A stretch of DNA of 64,000 bases from Streptomyces sp. NRRL S-118 (GCF_000716335.1 NZ_KL591002.1:617151-681150), one strand, 5' to 3'; numbered from the stretch's first letter, positions 7,255 through 17,568 are shown. Notes: a model not told the origin generated them from the letters alone. Program-made: numbers and translations.

Positions 7255-9444
7255 TCAGTCCCTCCAGGCCGGGGGCGGGCCCGCGAGCTGCGGCTCCCCG
7301 TCGCCCTGCCGGGCCGGGTCGACCTTCTGGGATTCGGGGTCGTACGGCGTGACTTCCGGTGCCTCGATGGTGCCGTCCGGCTGGATCCTGGGCAGCGTCT
7401 TCTGCGGCTGGGGCAGCAGGGCGCGCTTGATGTCCTGGTTGCCGGCGTCGTCCAGGCCGTAGAGGGCGTCGTAGATGTTGCGCACGGCGGGGCCGGAGGC
7501 ACCGGAGCCCGTGCCGCCCTGGGAGATCGTCATGACGATCGTGAAGTCGTCGGTGTAGGTGGCGAACCACGAGGTGGTCTGCTTGCCGTAGACCTGGGCG
7601 GTGCCGGTCTTGGCGCGCATCGGGATCTTGTCCTGCGGCCAGCCGCCGAACCGCCAGGCGGCGGTGCCGCCGGGCTCGACGACGGAGCGCAGGCCCTTGT
7701 CGAGGTTGCTGATGGTCCGGGCGTCGACCGGCAGCCTGCCGCTGGCCCTGGGCTTGATCTCCTCGATCCGCTTGCCGTCGGGGCTGATGATGGCCTTGCC
7801 GATGGTGGGCCGGTGCAGGGTGCCGCCGTTGCTGATGGCGGCGTAGGCGGTGGCCATCTGGATGGGGGTGACGAGGACGTCGCCCTGGCCGATGGCGTAG
7901 TTGATGCTGTCGAAGGCCTTCAGCTGGTTGCCTTCCAGGCAGCTCTCGTAGGCGATCTGCTCGACGTAAGTGCCGCCCTTCTTGCCCTGCTTGCACCAGG
8001 AGTCCTTGTTGGCCTGCCAGAACCTCTGCTTCCAGTGGCGGTCGGGGATGCGGCCGGTGACCTCGTTGGGCAGGTCGATGCCGGTCTCGGAGCCGAGGCC
8101 GAACTCGTGGGCGGTCCGGTAGAACCAGTCGTGGGCGTTCTTCTTGGGCTTCAGGCCCCCGTCCTTCTGCCATTCCTGGTGGCCGAGGGCGTAGAAGACG
8201 GTGTTGCAGGAGAACTTGAGGGCGTCCCCGAGGCTGATGGGACCGTGCCCCTTGGACTCGAAGTTCGCGAAGCTGCGGCCGCCGAGGCTGTAGGAGCTGC
8301 TGCAGTTGTAGCGGCCGTCGAAGGGGTAGCCGGCCCGCACGGCGGCGCTCGCCGACACCACCTTGAAGATGGAGCCGGCGGGTGCCTGGCCCTGGATGGC
8401 CCGGTTGAGCAGCGGGTAGTTGGAGTTCTTGCCGGTGAGCTTGGCGTACTCCTTGGCGGAGATGCCGCCGACCCAGGCGTTGGGGTCGTAGTCGGGCTGG
8501 GAGGCCATGGCCACGACGCGGCCGGTCCTCGACTCCATGACGACGACGGCGCCCGCGTCCGCCTCGTACGGGCGACCGGTGATCTTGTCGGTCTCCTTGC
8601 GGACGGTCTTCATCGCCTGGTGGAGCTCGTACTCGGCGACGGCCTGGACCCGGGCGTCGATGCTGGTGACGACGGTGGAGCCGGGGCGGCCCGGGTCGCT
8701 CTCGGCCTCGCCGAGGACACGGCCGAGGTTGTCGACCTCGTAGCGGGTGACGCCCGCCTTGCCGCGCAACGCCTTGTCGTACGTGCGTTCCAGGCCGGAG
8801 CGGCCGACCATGTCGGAGCGCAGGAACGGCGAGTCGGTGTCCTTGGCCTTCTCGATCTCCTCGTCGGTGACGGGCGAGAGGTAGCCGAGGACCTGCGCGG
8901 TGCGGGCGCCGCCGGGCGCGGTGTAGCGGCGTACGGCGGTGGGTTCGGCGGTGATGCCGGGGAAGTCCTCGGCGCGCTCGCGGATCTGGAGGGCCTGCTG
9001 CGTGGTGGCCTCGTCGGTGACGGGGATCGGCTGGAAGGGTGAGCCGTTCCAGCAGGGCTGGGGCGTCTTGGCGTCGCAGAGGCGGACCTTGTCCATGACC
9101 TCCTTCGGCTTCATGCCGAGGACGCCCGCGAGGCGGGTCAGGACGGCCTTGCCGTCGTCCTTCATCTTGAGCAGCTCGGTGCGGGACGCGGAGACGACGA
9201 GGCGGGTCTCGTTGTCGGCGAGGGGCACGCCGCGGGCGTCGAGGATGGAGCCGCGGACGGCGGGCTGGACGACCTGCTGGACGTGGTTGTTCTTCGCCTC
9301 GTCGGTGTACTCCTTGCCCTGCCGGATCTGGAGGTACCACAGGCGCCCGCCGAGCGTGAACAGCAGGGAGAAGACCAGGACCTGGATGACGATGAGACGG
9401 ATCTGGACCCGCGGGGTCCGGCCGGTCTCGGGGATGTTGCTCAT
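7255..9444 (-). CDS. mrdA: Penicillin-binding protein 2 (class B transpeptidase)
   Basis: A 729-residue protein with one N-terminal membrane anchor (about 14-37), a PBP dimerisation domain (about 60-240) and a transpeptidase domain. The catalytic motifs are intact: S358-I-F-K361, S412-C-N414 and K612-T-G614. It cross-links peptidoglycan as partner of RodA, encoded immediately downstream. It follows mreD with a 19-bp gap, and its GAGGGGG Shine-Dalgarno overlaps the mreD end. The C-terminal tail (about 680-729) is Pro-rich and variable. Length is slightly above that of enterobacterial PBP2, as is usual in Streptomyces. Confidence 0.95.
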   Translation of the reverse strand: MSNIPETGRTPRVQIRLIVIQVLVFSLLFTLGGRLWYLQIRQGKEYTDEAKNNHVQQVVQPAVRGSILDARGVPLADNETRLVVSASRTELLKMKDDGKAVLTRLAGVLGMKPKEVMDKVRLCDAKTPQPCWNGSPFQPIPVTDEATTQQALQIRERAEDFPGITAEPTAVRRYTAPGGARTAQVLGYLSPVTDEEIEKAKDTDSPFLRSDMVGRSGLERTYDKALRGKAGVTRYEVDNLGRVLGEAESDPGRPGSTVVTSIDARVQAVAEYELHQAMKTVRKETDKITGRPYEADAGAVVVMESRTGRVVAMASQPDYDPNAWVGGISAKEYAKLTGKNSNYPLLNRAIQGQAPAGSIFKVVSASAAVRAGYPFDGRYNCSSSYSLGGRSFANFESKGHGPISLGDALKFSCNTVFYALGHQEWQKDGGLKPKKNAHDWFYRTAHEFGLGSETGIDLPNEVTGRIPDRHWKQRFWQANKDSWCKQGKKGGTYVEQIAYESCLEGNQLKAFDSINYAIGQGDVLVTPIQMATAYAAISNGGTLHRPTIGKAIISPDGKRIEEIKPRASGRLPVDARTISNLDKGLRSVVEPGGTAAWRFGGWPQDKIPMRAKTGTAQVYGKQTTSWFATYTDDFTIVMTISQGGTGSGASGPAVRNIYDALYGLDDAGNQDIKRALLPQPQKTLPRIQPDGTIEAPEVTPYDPESQKVDPARQGDGEPQLAGPPPAWRD

Positions 9445-9463
9445 GTCGCGGTGGCCCCCTCGG

Positions 9464-10126
9464 TCACAGTCGCTTGACGCCCTTGATGCGGCCCGCGCGG
9501 GCCGCCCTGCTGCGGGCGGCCTTGATGCGCAGTCCGCTGCGCTGGCTGCCGATGCGCAGTCCGGTGCCCGAGGCCATCCAGCCGGTGGAGACGTCGGCGC
9601 CGCCGGTGTTCTCGGCCAGGGGATCGTTCTCGGCGCGCCGGGCGAGCGCCATGATCAGCGGCACCGTGAAGGGCGCGAGCAGGATGTCGTAGATGACGGC
9701 GCTGATCAGCAGGGAGACCAGGCCGACGTGGCGGGCGGCGGTGTCCCCGACGAGGGCGCCGACGCCCGCGTACAGCAGCGTGGAGGCGACGGCGGCGGCC
9801 ACGACCATGACCATGGGGCCGGTGGCGGAGCGCAGCTGCCCGTTCTCCGGCTTGGTCAGGCCAGCGAGGTAGCCGATGACGCACAGGACGAGGGCGTAGG
9901 TGCCGGCGGCGTGGTCGGCGGGCGGGGCGAGATCGGCCAGCAGCCCGGCGCCGAAGCCGATGAGGGCACCGCTGACGTGCCCGTACACGAGGGCCAGCGC
10001 GAGGACGACGAGCAGCAGCAGGTCGGGCACGGCGCCGGGGAGCTGGAGGCGGGCCAGGATCGACACCTGCAGGACCAGGGCGACCACGACGAGCGTGGTG
10101 GAGAGCAGGATCCGGTTGAAGCGCAT
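9464..10126 (-). CDS. mreD: Rod shape-determining protein MreD
   Basis: A 220-residue membrane protein starting MRFNRILLSTTLVVVALVLQVSIL, with about five hydrophobic segments and the MreD-like PGAVPDLLLLVVLALALVYG block at 30-50. MreD links MreC and the RodA-PBP2 synthase in the membrane. The C-terminal 50 residues are a basic cytoplasmic tail (RSGLRIKAARSRAARAGRIKGVKRL) longer than in E. coli MreD. The start ATG lies four bases after the mreC stop, whose TAA is preceded by the GGGGGAG that serves as Shine-Dalgarno, so the two are translationally coupled. Confidence 0.92.
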   Translation of the reverse strand: MRFNRILLSTTLVVVALVLQVSILARLQLPGAVPDLLLLVVLALALVYGHVSGALIGFGAGLLADLAPPADHAAGTYALVLCVIGYLAGLTKPENGQLRSATGPMVMVVAAAVASTLLYAGVGALVGDTAARHVGLVSLLISAVIYDILLAPFTVPLIMALARRAENDPLAENTGGADVSTGWMASGTGLRIGSQRSGLRIKAARSRAARAGRIKGVKRL

Positions 10127-10130
10127 GGTC

Positions 10131-11081
10131 TTACTCCCCCTCCGGTGCGCCGCTCGGCGAGCCGCTGGGCGTGCCGGCCGCGGACGGGGTCACCGTCACC
10201 GTGACGGTCGGTTCGGGCGTGGGCTTGGGCGGCAGCACCGTGTCGCGGGGGTCGGTGCGCGGGGCCTGGACGACGACGCCGACGATGTCGAGCTTGCTGA
10301 AGCCGACGTACGGGCGGACGAAGACGTTGCGGGTGAGGTCGCCGCCGGACGGGTCGACGCGGATGACCTCGCCGACCGGGACGCCGGGCACGAACGGCTT
10401 GGCGGCCTGCGAGCCGAAGGTGACGAGCCGGTCGCCGGGCTTCACCTTGGCCTTGCCGTTGAGGAACTGCACCGACAGCGGGCGGTCGCCCTGGCCGGTG
10501 GCGAAGCCGAGCTCGTCGGTCCTCTCCATCCGGGTGCCGACGGTGAAGTCCGGGTCGTTGGCGAGGAGCACGGTGGCGGTGCTCGGCCCGACGGTGGTCA
10601 CGCGGCCGACGAGTCCGTCGCCGTTGATGACGGTCATGTCGCGCCGGATGCCGTCGGCGGAGCCGGCGTCGATGGTCACGGTCCACGAGAAGCCCTGGGC
10701 GGCTCCTATGGCGATGACCTCGGCGGCCTTGATGCCGTACTGGCCGGAGCCCGCCTTCTTCAGCAGGTTGTCGAGCTCGCGGACGCGGCTGCGGTTGCGG
10801 TCGTCGCTGCCGAGTCTCGCCTTCAGCGCGGCGTTCTCCCGCTCCAGCTGCGCGACGCGGTTGTGGCGTTCACCGGAGTCCCGCACGGCGGCGATCGCGT
10901 TGCCGACCGGGTCGACCGCGGACGCGACGCTCTTCTCGACGGGGCCGAAGACCGTCGCGGCGGCCCGCCGGGCGCCGTCCACGGGTGACTCCTCACCGCC
11001 GCGGATGTCCACCGTGATCAGCGCGAACGCGATGGCTACCAGCAGCACCAGGAGCAGCCGGCTCTCTCGTGTGTCCCTCAC
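10131..11081 (-). CDS. mreC: Rod shape-determining protein MreC
   Basis: A 316-residue protein with one N-terminal membrane helix (LLLVLLVAIAFALITVDI, about 9-26), a coiled coil around 70-110 (RVAQLERENAALKARL) and the periplasmic beta-barrel domains typical of MreC (about 110-275). The C-terminal 45 residues are Pro/Thr/Ser-rich with a TVTVTVTP run. MreC scaffolds the elongation complex at the membrane. The start is GTG at 11079-11081. It is separated from mreB by about 150 bp containing a hairpin, so mreC-mreD-mrdA-rodA may be transcribed both as read-through from mreB and separately. Confidence 0.92.
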   Translation of the reverse strand: MRDTRESRLLLVLLVAIAFALITVDIRGGEESPVDGARRAAATVFGPVEKSVASAVDPVGNAIAAVRDSGERHNRVAQLERENAALKARLGSDDRNRSRVRELDNLLKKAGSGQYGIKAAEVIAIGAAQGFSWTVTIDAGSADGIRRDMTVINGDGLVGRVTTVGPSTATVLLANDPDFTVGTRMERTDELGFATGQGDRPLSVQFLNGKAKVKPGDRLVTFGSQAAKPFVPGVPVGEVIRVDPSGGDLTRNVFVRPYVGFSKLDIVGVVVQAPRTDPRDTVLPPKPTPEPTVTVTVTPSAAGTPSGSPSGAPEGE

Positions 11082-11179
11082 GTGGGGCGGCCGTGCCCTT
11101 CCTCGTAGGAAAACTCACAGGGATGTGTGTCGCAGGGTGTGTGTGCCGTTATACCAACCGGAACGACCGGATCAACGAT

Positions 11180-11214
11180 CAGCCGTACGGGTCTGGACAG
11201 CACCCGTACGGCTG
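11180..11214 (-). terminator. Hairpin between mreB and mreC
   Basis: Perfect 12-bp arms CAGCCGTACGGG and CCCGTACGGCTG enclose an 11-base loop. It is 18 bp after the mreB stop in the direction of transcription and about 100 bp before the mreC start. It lacks a clear T-run, so it could be a partial terminator that lowers expression of mreCD and the wall synthases relative to mreB, or an mRNA-stabilising structure. Confidence 0.6.
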
Positions 11215-11231
11215 ACCGCTGGCGGGACGCG

Positions 11232-12251
11232 CTATCTGCGCGGCTGGGCGTCCAGCACCTGCTGGAGCGCCTCGAACTCCTCGACGCACTTGCCGGAGCC
11301 CAGCGCCACCGAGTCCAGCGGGTCCTCGGCGATGTGGATGGGCATGCCGGTCTCACGGCGCAGCCGCTCGTCGAGGCCGCGCAGCAGGGCGCCGCCGCCG
11401 GTGAGCACGATGCCGCGGTCCATGACGTCGCCGGACAGCTCCGGCGGGCACTTGTCGAGGGTCGTCTTCACGGCGTCGACGATGGCGTTGACCGGTTCCT
11501 CGATGGCCTTGCGGACCTCGGCGGCCGAGATGACCACGGTCTTGGGCAGCCCGGAGACCAGGTCGCGGCCGCGGATCTCGGTGTGCTCGTCGGTCTCGAG
11601 GTCGAACGCCGAGCCGATGGTGATCTTGATCTGCTCGGCGGTGCGCTCCCCGAGGAGGAGGCTGTACTCCTTCTTGATGTGCTGGATGATCGCGTTGTCC
11701 AGCTCGTCGCCGGCCACCCGGATGGACTGTGCCGTGACGATTCCGCCGAGCGAGATGACGGCGACCTCGGTGGTGCCGCCACCGATGTCGACGACCATGT
11801 TTCCGGTGGCCTCGTGGACCGGGAGGCCGGAGCCGATGGCCGCGGCCATGGGCTCTTCGATGATGTGCACCTGGCGCGCGCCGGCCTGCGTGGACGCCTC
11901 GATGACGGCGCGGCGCTCGACTCCGGTGATTCCCGAGGGAACGCAGACCACGACCCGGGGACGGGCCAGGTAGCGACGCTTGTGGATCTTCAGGATGAAA
12001 TACCTGAGCATCCGCTCGGTGATCTCGAAGTCGGCGATCACCCCGTCTTTCAGCGGGCGGACGGCGACGATGTTGCCGGGGGTCCGGCCGATCATCTTCT
12101 TCGCTTCGGCACCGACCGCCAGGATGCCACCGGTGTTGGTGTTGATGGCGACGACGGACGGCTCGTTGAGGACGATGCCGCGACCCCTGACGTACACCAG
12201 CGTGTTGGCGGTCCCGAGGTCGACAGCCATGTCACGGCCGATGAACGACAT
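11232..12251 (-). CDS. mreB: Bacterial actin MreB
   Basis: A 339-residue actin homologue. The phosphate-1 loop ([10 protein letters not shown]), phosphate-2 motif ([15 protein letters not shown]) and adenosine motif ([15 protein letters not shown]) are all intact. MreB polymerises under the membrane; in Streptomyces it guides spore-wall thickening rather than hyphal elongation. I chose ATG at 12249-12251 ([10 protein letters not shown]) because AAGGGG lies six bases upstream and the known Streptomyces protein starts there. An ATG seven codons upstream at 12272 has no good Shine-Dalgarno. It heads the mreBCD-mrdA-rodA cluster. Confidence 0.96.
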   Translation of the reverse strand: MSFIGRDMAVDLGTANTLVYVRGRGIVLNEPSVVAINTNTGGILAVGAEAKKMIGRTPGNIVAVRPLKDGVIADFEITERMLRYFILKIHKRRYLARPRVVVCVPSGITGVERRAVIEASTQAGARQVHIIEEPMAAAIGSGLPVHEATGNMVVDIGGGTTEVAVISLGGIVTAQSIRVAGDELDNAIIQHIKKEYSLLLGERTAEQIKITIGSAFDLETDEHTEIRGRDLVSGLPKTVVISAAEVRKAIEEPVNAIVDAVKTTLDKCPPELSGDVMDRGIVLTGGGALLRGLDERLRRETGMPIHIAEDPLDSVALGSGKCVEEFEALQQVLDAQPRR

Positions 12252-12455
12252 TGAGTTCCCCTTGTTTCCCATGAGGATGCGTCGGGCCTTCCCAATTAGA
12301 GCGTTGACGGCTTCTCAGGTAGGCGAGGTGGGTGGTGTGGCGCGGAGATTCACATCGTAGTCCCGCCTGCACGGACACGGCGCGGTGGCCCGCCTCTGTA
12401 TAGGTGACGAGGTGTCGGACGGATGCGTTCCCGGACGGGGCGTTCATATGCCGAA

Positions 12456-12482
12456 GGGCGACCGAAATTCCATCGGTCGCCC
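12456..12482 (-). terminator. Terminator of ndk
   Basis: Perfect 10-bp arms GGGCGACCGA and TCGGTCGCCC with a 7-base loop, 33 bp after the ndk stop on the minus strand. The remaining 200 bp up to the mreB start must hold the mreB promoter. A TACGAT hexamer about 100 bp before the mreB start is a possible -10 element, but I see no matching -35 element. Confidence 0.7.
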
Positions 12483-12514
12483 CAGGTCATGGGCGCTGTA
12501 CGGCTGACAGCGGG

Positions 12515-12928
12515 TCAGGAAATACCGGGGAAGAAAATCTTCAGTTCCCGAATGGCGGACTCCTCCGAGTCCGACGCGTGGATGAGGTTCTCCCGGACGA
12601 TGGTCCCGAAGTCGCCCCGGATGGACCCCGGCGCTGCGGCGATCGGGTCGGTCGGCCCGGCCAGCTGCCGTACGCCCTCGATCACGCGCTCGCCCTCGAC
12701 GACCAGGGCGACGACCGGACCGGAGGACATGAACGCCACGAGCGGCTCGTAGAACGGCTTGCCCTTGTGCTCGCCGTAGTGCTGCTCCAGCGTCTCCTGA
12801 TCGAGGGTGCGCAGCTCCAGCGCGGTGATGGCCCAGCCGGCCTTGCGCTCGATGCGACCGATGATCTCGCCGATCAGGCCGCGGCGTACGGCGTCGGGCT
12901 TGAGCAGGACGAGCGTGCGCTGGGTCAT
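12515..12928 (-). CDS. ndk: Nucleoside diphosphate kinase
   Basis: A 137-residue protein, the usual length. It transfers the gamma phosphate of ATP to NDPs via a phosphohistidine, keeping NTP and dNTP pools balanced. The start [22 protein letters not shown] is the family signature (active Lys in LLKPDA), and the catalytic histidine is H117 in NLIHASDS. Start: ATG at 12926-12928 with AAGGAG nine bases upstream. Its own terminator follows at 12456-12482. It lies downstream of the DUF4233 gene with a 99-bp gap and in front of mreB. Confidence 0.97.
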   Translation of the reverse strand: MTQRTLVLLKPDAVRRGLIGEIIGRIERKAGWAITALELRTLDQETLEQHYGEHKGKPFYEPLVAFMSSGPVVALVVEGERVIEGVRQLAGPTDPIAAAPGSIRGDFGTIVRENLIHASDSEESAIRELKIFFPGIS

Positions 12929-13027
12929 GTGTGACGGCTCCTTGCAGGCAAACGGGTGCGGTGAGCTGAGGCTACAGGGCCCCTGCGGCCCGCCGGCACC
13001 CGGATCACCCCACCGGCCGGGCCCCCG

Positions 13028-13381
13028 CTAGCGGGGCTGGGCCGCCTCTTCCGACTGGGCCGCCCAGCGCGCCTTCGCCTCGTCGATCCTGCGGCCGAAG
13101 TGGATCGACGCCCACCACAGGCCCGCGAAGACCGCACCCAGGAAGAACATGATCGGCACGACGAATCCGCTCGCGATGAGCGCGATCTGCAGCGCCCAGC
13201 CGAGCTGGAGGCCGCCCGGCCGGGTGATCATGCCGCACAGCAGCACGCTGAGGGCCATGAGCACCCCGCACACCGTCCACACCGTGCCCAGCGCCAGGCC
13301 GTCGTCCTTCATCGCCACCAGACCGGCGAAGCCGATCACGAAGAACTCGCCGATCAGCGTGGACGCGCAGAGCGTACGCAT
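13028..13381 (-). CDS. DUF4233 domain-containing membrane protein
   Basis: A 117-residue protein with four hydrophobic segments (about 8-22, 30-50, 58-80 and 80-92) and a charged C-terminal tail (FGRRIDEAKARWAAQSEEAAQPR). Such proteins are regularly encoded between folC and ndk in actinobacteria; no function is established. The start ATG lies seven bases after the folC stop, and the GAGGA Shine-Dalgarno overlaps the folC stop codon, so it is translationally coupled to folC. Confidence 0.88.
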   Translation of the reverse strand: MRTLCASTLIGEFFVIGFAGLVAMKDDGLALGTVWTVCGVLMALSVLLCGMITRPGGLQLGWALQIALIASGFVVPIMFFLGAVFAGLWWASIHFGRRIDEAKARWAAQSEEAAQPR

Positions 13382-13388
13382 CGAATCC

Positions 13389-14885
13389 TCAGCCCTTCCC
13401 CAGCAGCAGCCGGGCCTCGCCGACCGTGATCACGGAGCCCGTCACCAGGACACCCGCACCCGAGAACTCGCTCTCCTCCTCGGCGAGCGTGATCGCCTCC
13501 TCCAGCGCGTCGTCCAGCCGCGGCTCGACCACCACGCGCTCGTCGCCGAAGACCTCGACGGCGATCGCGGCCAGCTCGTCGGCGTCCATCGCGCGATGGC
13601 TGGAGTTCTGCGTGACCACGACCTCCGCGAAGATCGGCTCGAACGCCTCCAGCAGGCCCCGCACGTCCTTGTCGCCGCTCGTGCCCACGACACCGATCAG
13701 GCGCGAGAAACCGAACGCCTCGCTGATGCCCTCGGCGGTCGCCTGCGCCCCGGCCGGGTTGTGCGCGGCGTCCAGCACCACGGTCGGGCTGCGCCGCACC
13801 ACCTCCAGGCGGCCCGGCGAGGCCACCGAGGCGAACGCCCGCCGGATGGTCTCCATGTCCAGCGTGCGCCCCTGCGCGCTCACCCCGAAGAACGCCTCCA
13901 CCGCGGCCAGCGCGACCGCCGCGTTGTGCGCCTGGTGGGCGCCGTACAGCGGGAGGAAGATCTCCTCGTACTCGCCGCCGAGACCGCGCAGCGTCAGCAG
14001 CTGCCCGCCGACCGCCACCTCGCGCGAGACGACACCGAACTCCAGTCCCTCGCGGGCCACCGTCGCGTCGGCCTCGACGGCCTTCTTCAGCATCACCTGC
14101 GCGGCGTCCACCGGCTGCTGCGCCAGGACGACGGTCGCGCCCTCCTTGATGATCCCGGCCTTCTCGCCGGCGATCTCGGCGGGCGTCGAGCCGAGCCGGT
14201 CCGTGTGGTCCAGCGAGATGGGCGTGACCACGGCGACGGAGCCGTCGATCACGTTCGTCGCGTCCCAGCTGCCGCCCATGCCGACCTCGACGACCGCCAC
14301 GTCCACCGGCGCGTCCGCGAAGGCGGCGTACGCCATTCCGGTGAGGACCTCGAAGAAGGAGAGCCGGTAGTCCTGCTGGGCGTCGACCATCTCGACGTAC
14401 GGCTTGATGTCCCGGTACGTCTCCACGAAGCGCTCGTGGCTGATCGGCGCGCCGTCCAGGCTGATCCGCTCGGTGATCGACTGCACGTGCGGCGAGGTGT
14501 ACCGCCCGGTGCGCAGGTCGAACGCGGCGAGCAGCGCCTCGATCATCCGTGCGGTGGAGGTCTTGCCGTTGGTGCCGGTGATGTGGATCGAGGGGTACGA
14601 GCGCTGCGGCTCGCCCAGCACGTCCATCAGGGCGGCGATCCGCGCCACCGAGGGCTCCAGCTTGGTCTCGCCCCACCGGGTGGCGAGCTCCTGCTCCACC
14701 TCCCGCAGCGCCTGGTCGACCTCCGGGTCGGTGGGCCGCGCGGGCACGGTGTCGGCCTGGGGAGGTCCGGCCTGGGCGCGCAGCGTACGGCTGCCGGCCT
14801 CGATCACCGCCAGGTCGGGGTCTCGGTCGGTCTCGGCCTCGACGATCTCGTCGAAGTCATCGCTGGAGGGGGGCTGCTCACTCAC
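13389..14885 (-). CDS. folC: Folylpolyglutamate synthase / dihydrofolate synthase
   Basis: A 498-residue Mur-ligase-like enzyme that adds glutamate to dihydropteroate and to folates, giving retained polyglutamylated cofactors. The ATP P-loop is at residues 102-110 (ITGTNGKTS), with the DYRLSFFEVLTGMAYAAFADAPVD and VVEVGMGGSWDATNVI Mur-type blocks and the C-terminal DAAHNPAG motif. The first 55 residues (acidic, QPPSSDDFDEIVEAE) are a Streptomyces-specific extension; a shorter start cannot be excluded. It lies downstream of valS but behind a clear terminator, and in front of the DUF4233 gene. Confidence 0.94.
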   Translation of the reverse strand: MSEQPPSSDDFDEIVEAETDRDPDLAVIEAGSRTLRAQAGPPQADTVPARPTDPEVDQALREVEQELATRWGETKLEPSVARIAALMDVLGEPQRSYPSIHITGTNGKTSTARMIEALLAAFDLRTGRYTSPHVQSITERISLDGAPISHERFVETYRDIKPYVEMVDAQQDYRLSFFEVLTGMAYAAFADAPVDVAVVEVGMGGSWDATNVIDGSVAVVTPISLDHTDRLGSTPAEIAGEKAGIIKEGATVVLAQQPVDAAQVMLKKAVEADATVAREGLEFGVVSREVAVGGQLLTLRGLGGEYEEIFLPLYGAHQAHNAAVALAAVEAFFGVSAQGRTLDMETIRRAFASVASPGRLEVVRRSPTVVLDAAHNPAGAQATAEGISEAFGFSRLIGVVGTSGDKDVRGLLEAFEPIFAEVVVTQNSSHRAMDADELAAIAVEVFGDERVVVEPRLDDALEEAITLAEEESEFSGAGVLVTGSVITVGEARLLLGKG

Positions 14886-14903
14886 GCCGTCCAGTCTACG
14901 GAG

Positions 14904-14933
14904 CGGCCCCGGAACCTTTCGGTTCCGGGGCCG
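14904..14933 (-). terminator. Terminator of valS
   Basis: Perfect 13-bp arms CGGCCCCGGAACC and GGTTCCGGGGCCG close a TTTC tetraloop, 13 bp after the valS stop on the minus strand. It lies just upstream of the folC start, so folC is expected to have its own promoter or to depend on read-through. Confidence 0.8.
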
Positions 14934-14946
14934 TTACCGCGGTGCG

Positions 14947-17568
14947 CTACGCCTGCGGCAGGTTCCGGAGCTGGGCGGTGATGCGGGTGATGTCCTCGTC
15001 CGCCTGGGCCAGCCGTGTGCGGATCTTGTCGACGACCTGGTCCGGCGCCTTGGCGAGGAAGGCCTCGTTGCCGAGCTTGGCCGTGGCCTGCGCCTTCTCC
15101 TTCTCGGCCGCGGCGAGGTCCTTGGCGAGGCGCTTGCGCTCCGCCTCGACGTCGATCGCGCCGGAGAGGTCGAGCGCGACCGTGGCCCCGGCGACCGGGA
15201 GGGTCGCGGTGGGCTGGAAGGACTCGCCCTCGGGCTGGAGGCGCAGGAGCTGGCGGATGGCCGGCTCGTGCGGTGCCAGCGCCGTGCCGGCCAGCTCCAG
15301 ACGGGCCGGGACCTTCTGTCCCGCCTGCAGGCCCTGGTCGTTGCGGAAGCGGCGGACCTCGGTGACGACCCGCTGGACGAGCTCGATCTCGCGCTCGGCG
15401 GCCTCGTCACGGAAGCCGGAGTCGGCCGGCCAGTCGGCGATGACGACCGACTCGCGGCCGGTGAGCGTGGTCCACAGCGTCTCGGTGACGAACGGGACGA
15501 CGGGGTGCAGCAGCCGCAGCATGACGTCCAGGACCTCGCCGAGCACCCGGGCGGAGACCTTGGCAGGCTCCCCGCCCGCGAAGAACGTGGTCTTGGACAG
15601 CTCGACGTACCAGTCGAAGACCTCGTCCCACGCGAAGTGGTAGAGGGTGTCGGACAGCTTGGAGAACTGGTAGTCCTCGTAGAACGCGTCGACCTCGGCG
15701 ACCGTCGTGTTGAGGCGGGAGAGGATCCACCGGTCGGTGGCCGACATCTCCGACGGGTCGGGCAGCGGGCCCTCCACCGTCGCGCCGTTCATCAGCGCGA
15801 AGCGGGTGGCGTTCCAGATCTTGTTGGCGAAGTTGCGGGACGCCTGGACCCAGTCCTCGCCGATCGGGACGTCGATGCCCGGGTTGGCGCCGCGCGCGAG
15901 GGTGAAGCGGAGCGCGTCGGAGCCGTACTTGTCCATCCAGTCCAGCGGGTTGACCGCGTTGCCGAAGGACTTCGACATCTTCTTGCCGTTCTGGTCACGG
16001 ACCATGCCGTGCAGGGCGATGGTGTGGAACGGCGGCGTGCCGTCCATCGCGTACAGGCCGAACATCATCATCCGGGCGACCCAGAAGAAGAGGATGTCGT
16101 AGCCGGTGACGAGGACGGAGTTCGGGTAGAACTTCGCGAGGCTGTCGGTCCGCTCCGGCCAGCCGAGCGTGGAGAACGGCCACAGGCCGGACGAGAACCA
16201 GGTGTCGAGGACGTCGGTGTCCTGGTGCCAGCCCTCGCCGGACGGCGGCTGCTCGTCGGGACCGACACAGACGACCTCGCCGTTCGGGCCGTACCAGACC
16301 GGGATGCGGTGGCCCCACCACAGCTGGCGCGAGATGCACCAGTCGTGGAGGTTGTCGACCCAGTCGAAGTACCGCTTCTCCATGTCCTGCGGGTGGATCT
16401 TGACGCTGCCGTCGCGGACCGCGTCACCGGCGGCCTTGGCGAGCGGGCCGACCTTGACCCACCACTGCATGGACAGCCGCGGCTCGATGGTGGTCTTGCA
16501 GCGCGAGCAGTGGCCGACGGAGTGGACGTACGGACGCTTCTCGGCGACGATCCGGCCCTCGGCGCGCAGGGCGCCGACGATGGCGGAGCGGGCTTCGAGC
16601 CGGTCCAGGCCCTGGAACGGGCCGTGGGCGGTGATGACCGCGTGCTCGTCCATGACGGCGATCGCCGGCAGGCCGTGGCGCTGGCCGATCTCGAAGTCGT
16701 TCGGGTCGTGCGCCGGGGTCACCTTGACGGCGCCGGTGCCGAACTCGGGGTCGACGTGCTCGTCGGCGACGACCGGGATGCGGCGGCCGGTGAGCGGCAG
16801 CTCGATCTCGGTGCCGACGAGGTGCCGGTAGCGCTCGTCGTCGGGGTGGACCGCGACGGCGGTGTCACCGAGCATCGTCTCGGCGCGGGTGGTGGCGACG
16901 ACGATGGAGTTCTCGCCCTCGCCGTACCGGATGGAGACGAGTTCGCCGTCGTCGTCCTGGTACTCCACCTCGATGTCGGAGATGGCGGTCAGGCAGCGCG
17001 GGCACCAGTTGATGATGCGCTCGGCGCGGTAGATGAGCTCGTCGTCGTAGAGCTTCTTGAAGATGGTCTGGACGGCCTTCGACAGGCCCTCGTCCATCGT
17101 GAACCGCTCGCGCGACCAGGCGACGCCGTCGCCCAGGCGCCGCATCTGGCCGGAGATCTGGCCGCCGGACTCCGCCTTCCACTGCCAGACGCGCTCGACG
17201 AACGCCTCCCGGCCCAGGTCGTGGCGGGACTTGCCCTCCTTGGCGAGCTCGCGCTCCACGACGTTCTGGGTCGCGATGCCGGCGTGGTCCATGCCGGGCT
17301 GCCACAGCGTCTCGTAACCCTGCATGCGCTTGCGGCGGGTCAGGGCGTCGATCAGCGTGTGCTCGAAGGCGTGGCCCAGGTGGAGGCTGCCGGTGACGTT
17401 CGGCGGCGGGATGACGATGGTGTACGCCGGCTTGTCGCTGTGCTCGTCGGCGTCGAAGTAACCGCGCTCCACCCAGCGCTCGTACAGCGGCCCCTCTACC
17501 TCGGCCGGCGCGTAGGTGGTCGGCAGTTCGGGGAGGGACGCTGGCTGCTGCTGAGTGTTCTCGGTCAC
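14947..17568 (-). CDS. valS: Valyl-tRNA synthetase
   Basis: An 873-residue class I aminoacyl-tRNA synthetase. The HIGH motif is H63-L-G-H66 within [15 protein letters not shown], and the KMSKS motif is at 530-534. Between them is the editing domain (about 190-340), with [15 protein letters not shown] and [19 protein letters not shown] predicted coiled-coil tRNA-binding arm forms the last 65 residues ([24 protein letters not shown]), which separates ValRS from IleRS and LeuRS. Start: ATG at 17566-17568. The 139-bp gap to the divergent gene at 17708 holds both promoters; I see no T-box leader. Confidence 0.97.
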   Translation of the reverse strand: MTENTQQQPASLPELPTTYAPAEVEGPLYERWVERGYFDADEHSDKPAYTIVIPPPNVTGSLHLGHAFEHTLIDALTRRKRMQGYETLWQPGMDHAGIATQNVVERELAKEGKSRHDLGREAFVERVWQWKAESGGQISGQMRRLGDGVAWSRERFTMDEGLSKAVQTIFKKLYDDELIYRAERIINWCPRCLTAISDIEVEYQDDDGELVSIRYGEGENSIVVATTRAETMLGDTAVAVHPDDERYRHLVGTEIELPLTGRRIPVVADEHVDPEFGTGAVKVTPAHDPNDFEIGQRHGLPAIAVMDEHAVITAHGPFQGLDRLEARSAIVGALRAEGRIVAEKRPYVHSVGHCSRCKTTIEPRLSMQWWVKVGPLAKAAGDAVRDGSVKIHPQDMEKRYFDWVDNLHDWCISRQLWWGHRIPVWYGPNGEVVCVGPDEQPPSGEGWHQDTDVLDTWFSSGLWPFSTLGWPERTDSLAKFYPNSVLVTGYDILFFWVARMMMFGLYAMDGTPPFHTIALHGMVRDQNGKKMSKSFGNAVNPLDWMDKYGSDALRFTLARGANPGIDVPIGEDWVQASRNFANKIWNATRFALMNGATVEGPLPDPSEMSATDRWILSRLNTTVAEVDAFYEDYQFSKLSDTLYHFAWDEVFDWYVELSKTTFFAGGEPAKVSARVLGEVLDVMLRLLHPVVPFVTETLWTTLTGRESVVIADWPADSGFRDEAAEREIELVQRVVTEVRRFRNDQGLQAGQKVPARLELAGTALAPHEPAIRQLLRLQPEGESFQPTATLPVAGATVALDLSGAIDVEAERKRLAKDLAAAEKEKAQATAKLGNEAFLAKAPDQVVDKIRTRLAQADEDITRITAQLRNLPQA

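Noticed and set aside
6020..9340. A 1,106-codon open frame on the minus strand overlapping mrdA and rodA, and a long plus-strand frame through the same region
   Set aside because: Composition is Arg/Pro/His-rich with no recognisable domain. It is an off-frame shadow of mrdA and rodA, which have complete catalytic motifs; very high GC suppresses stop codons in the other frames.
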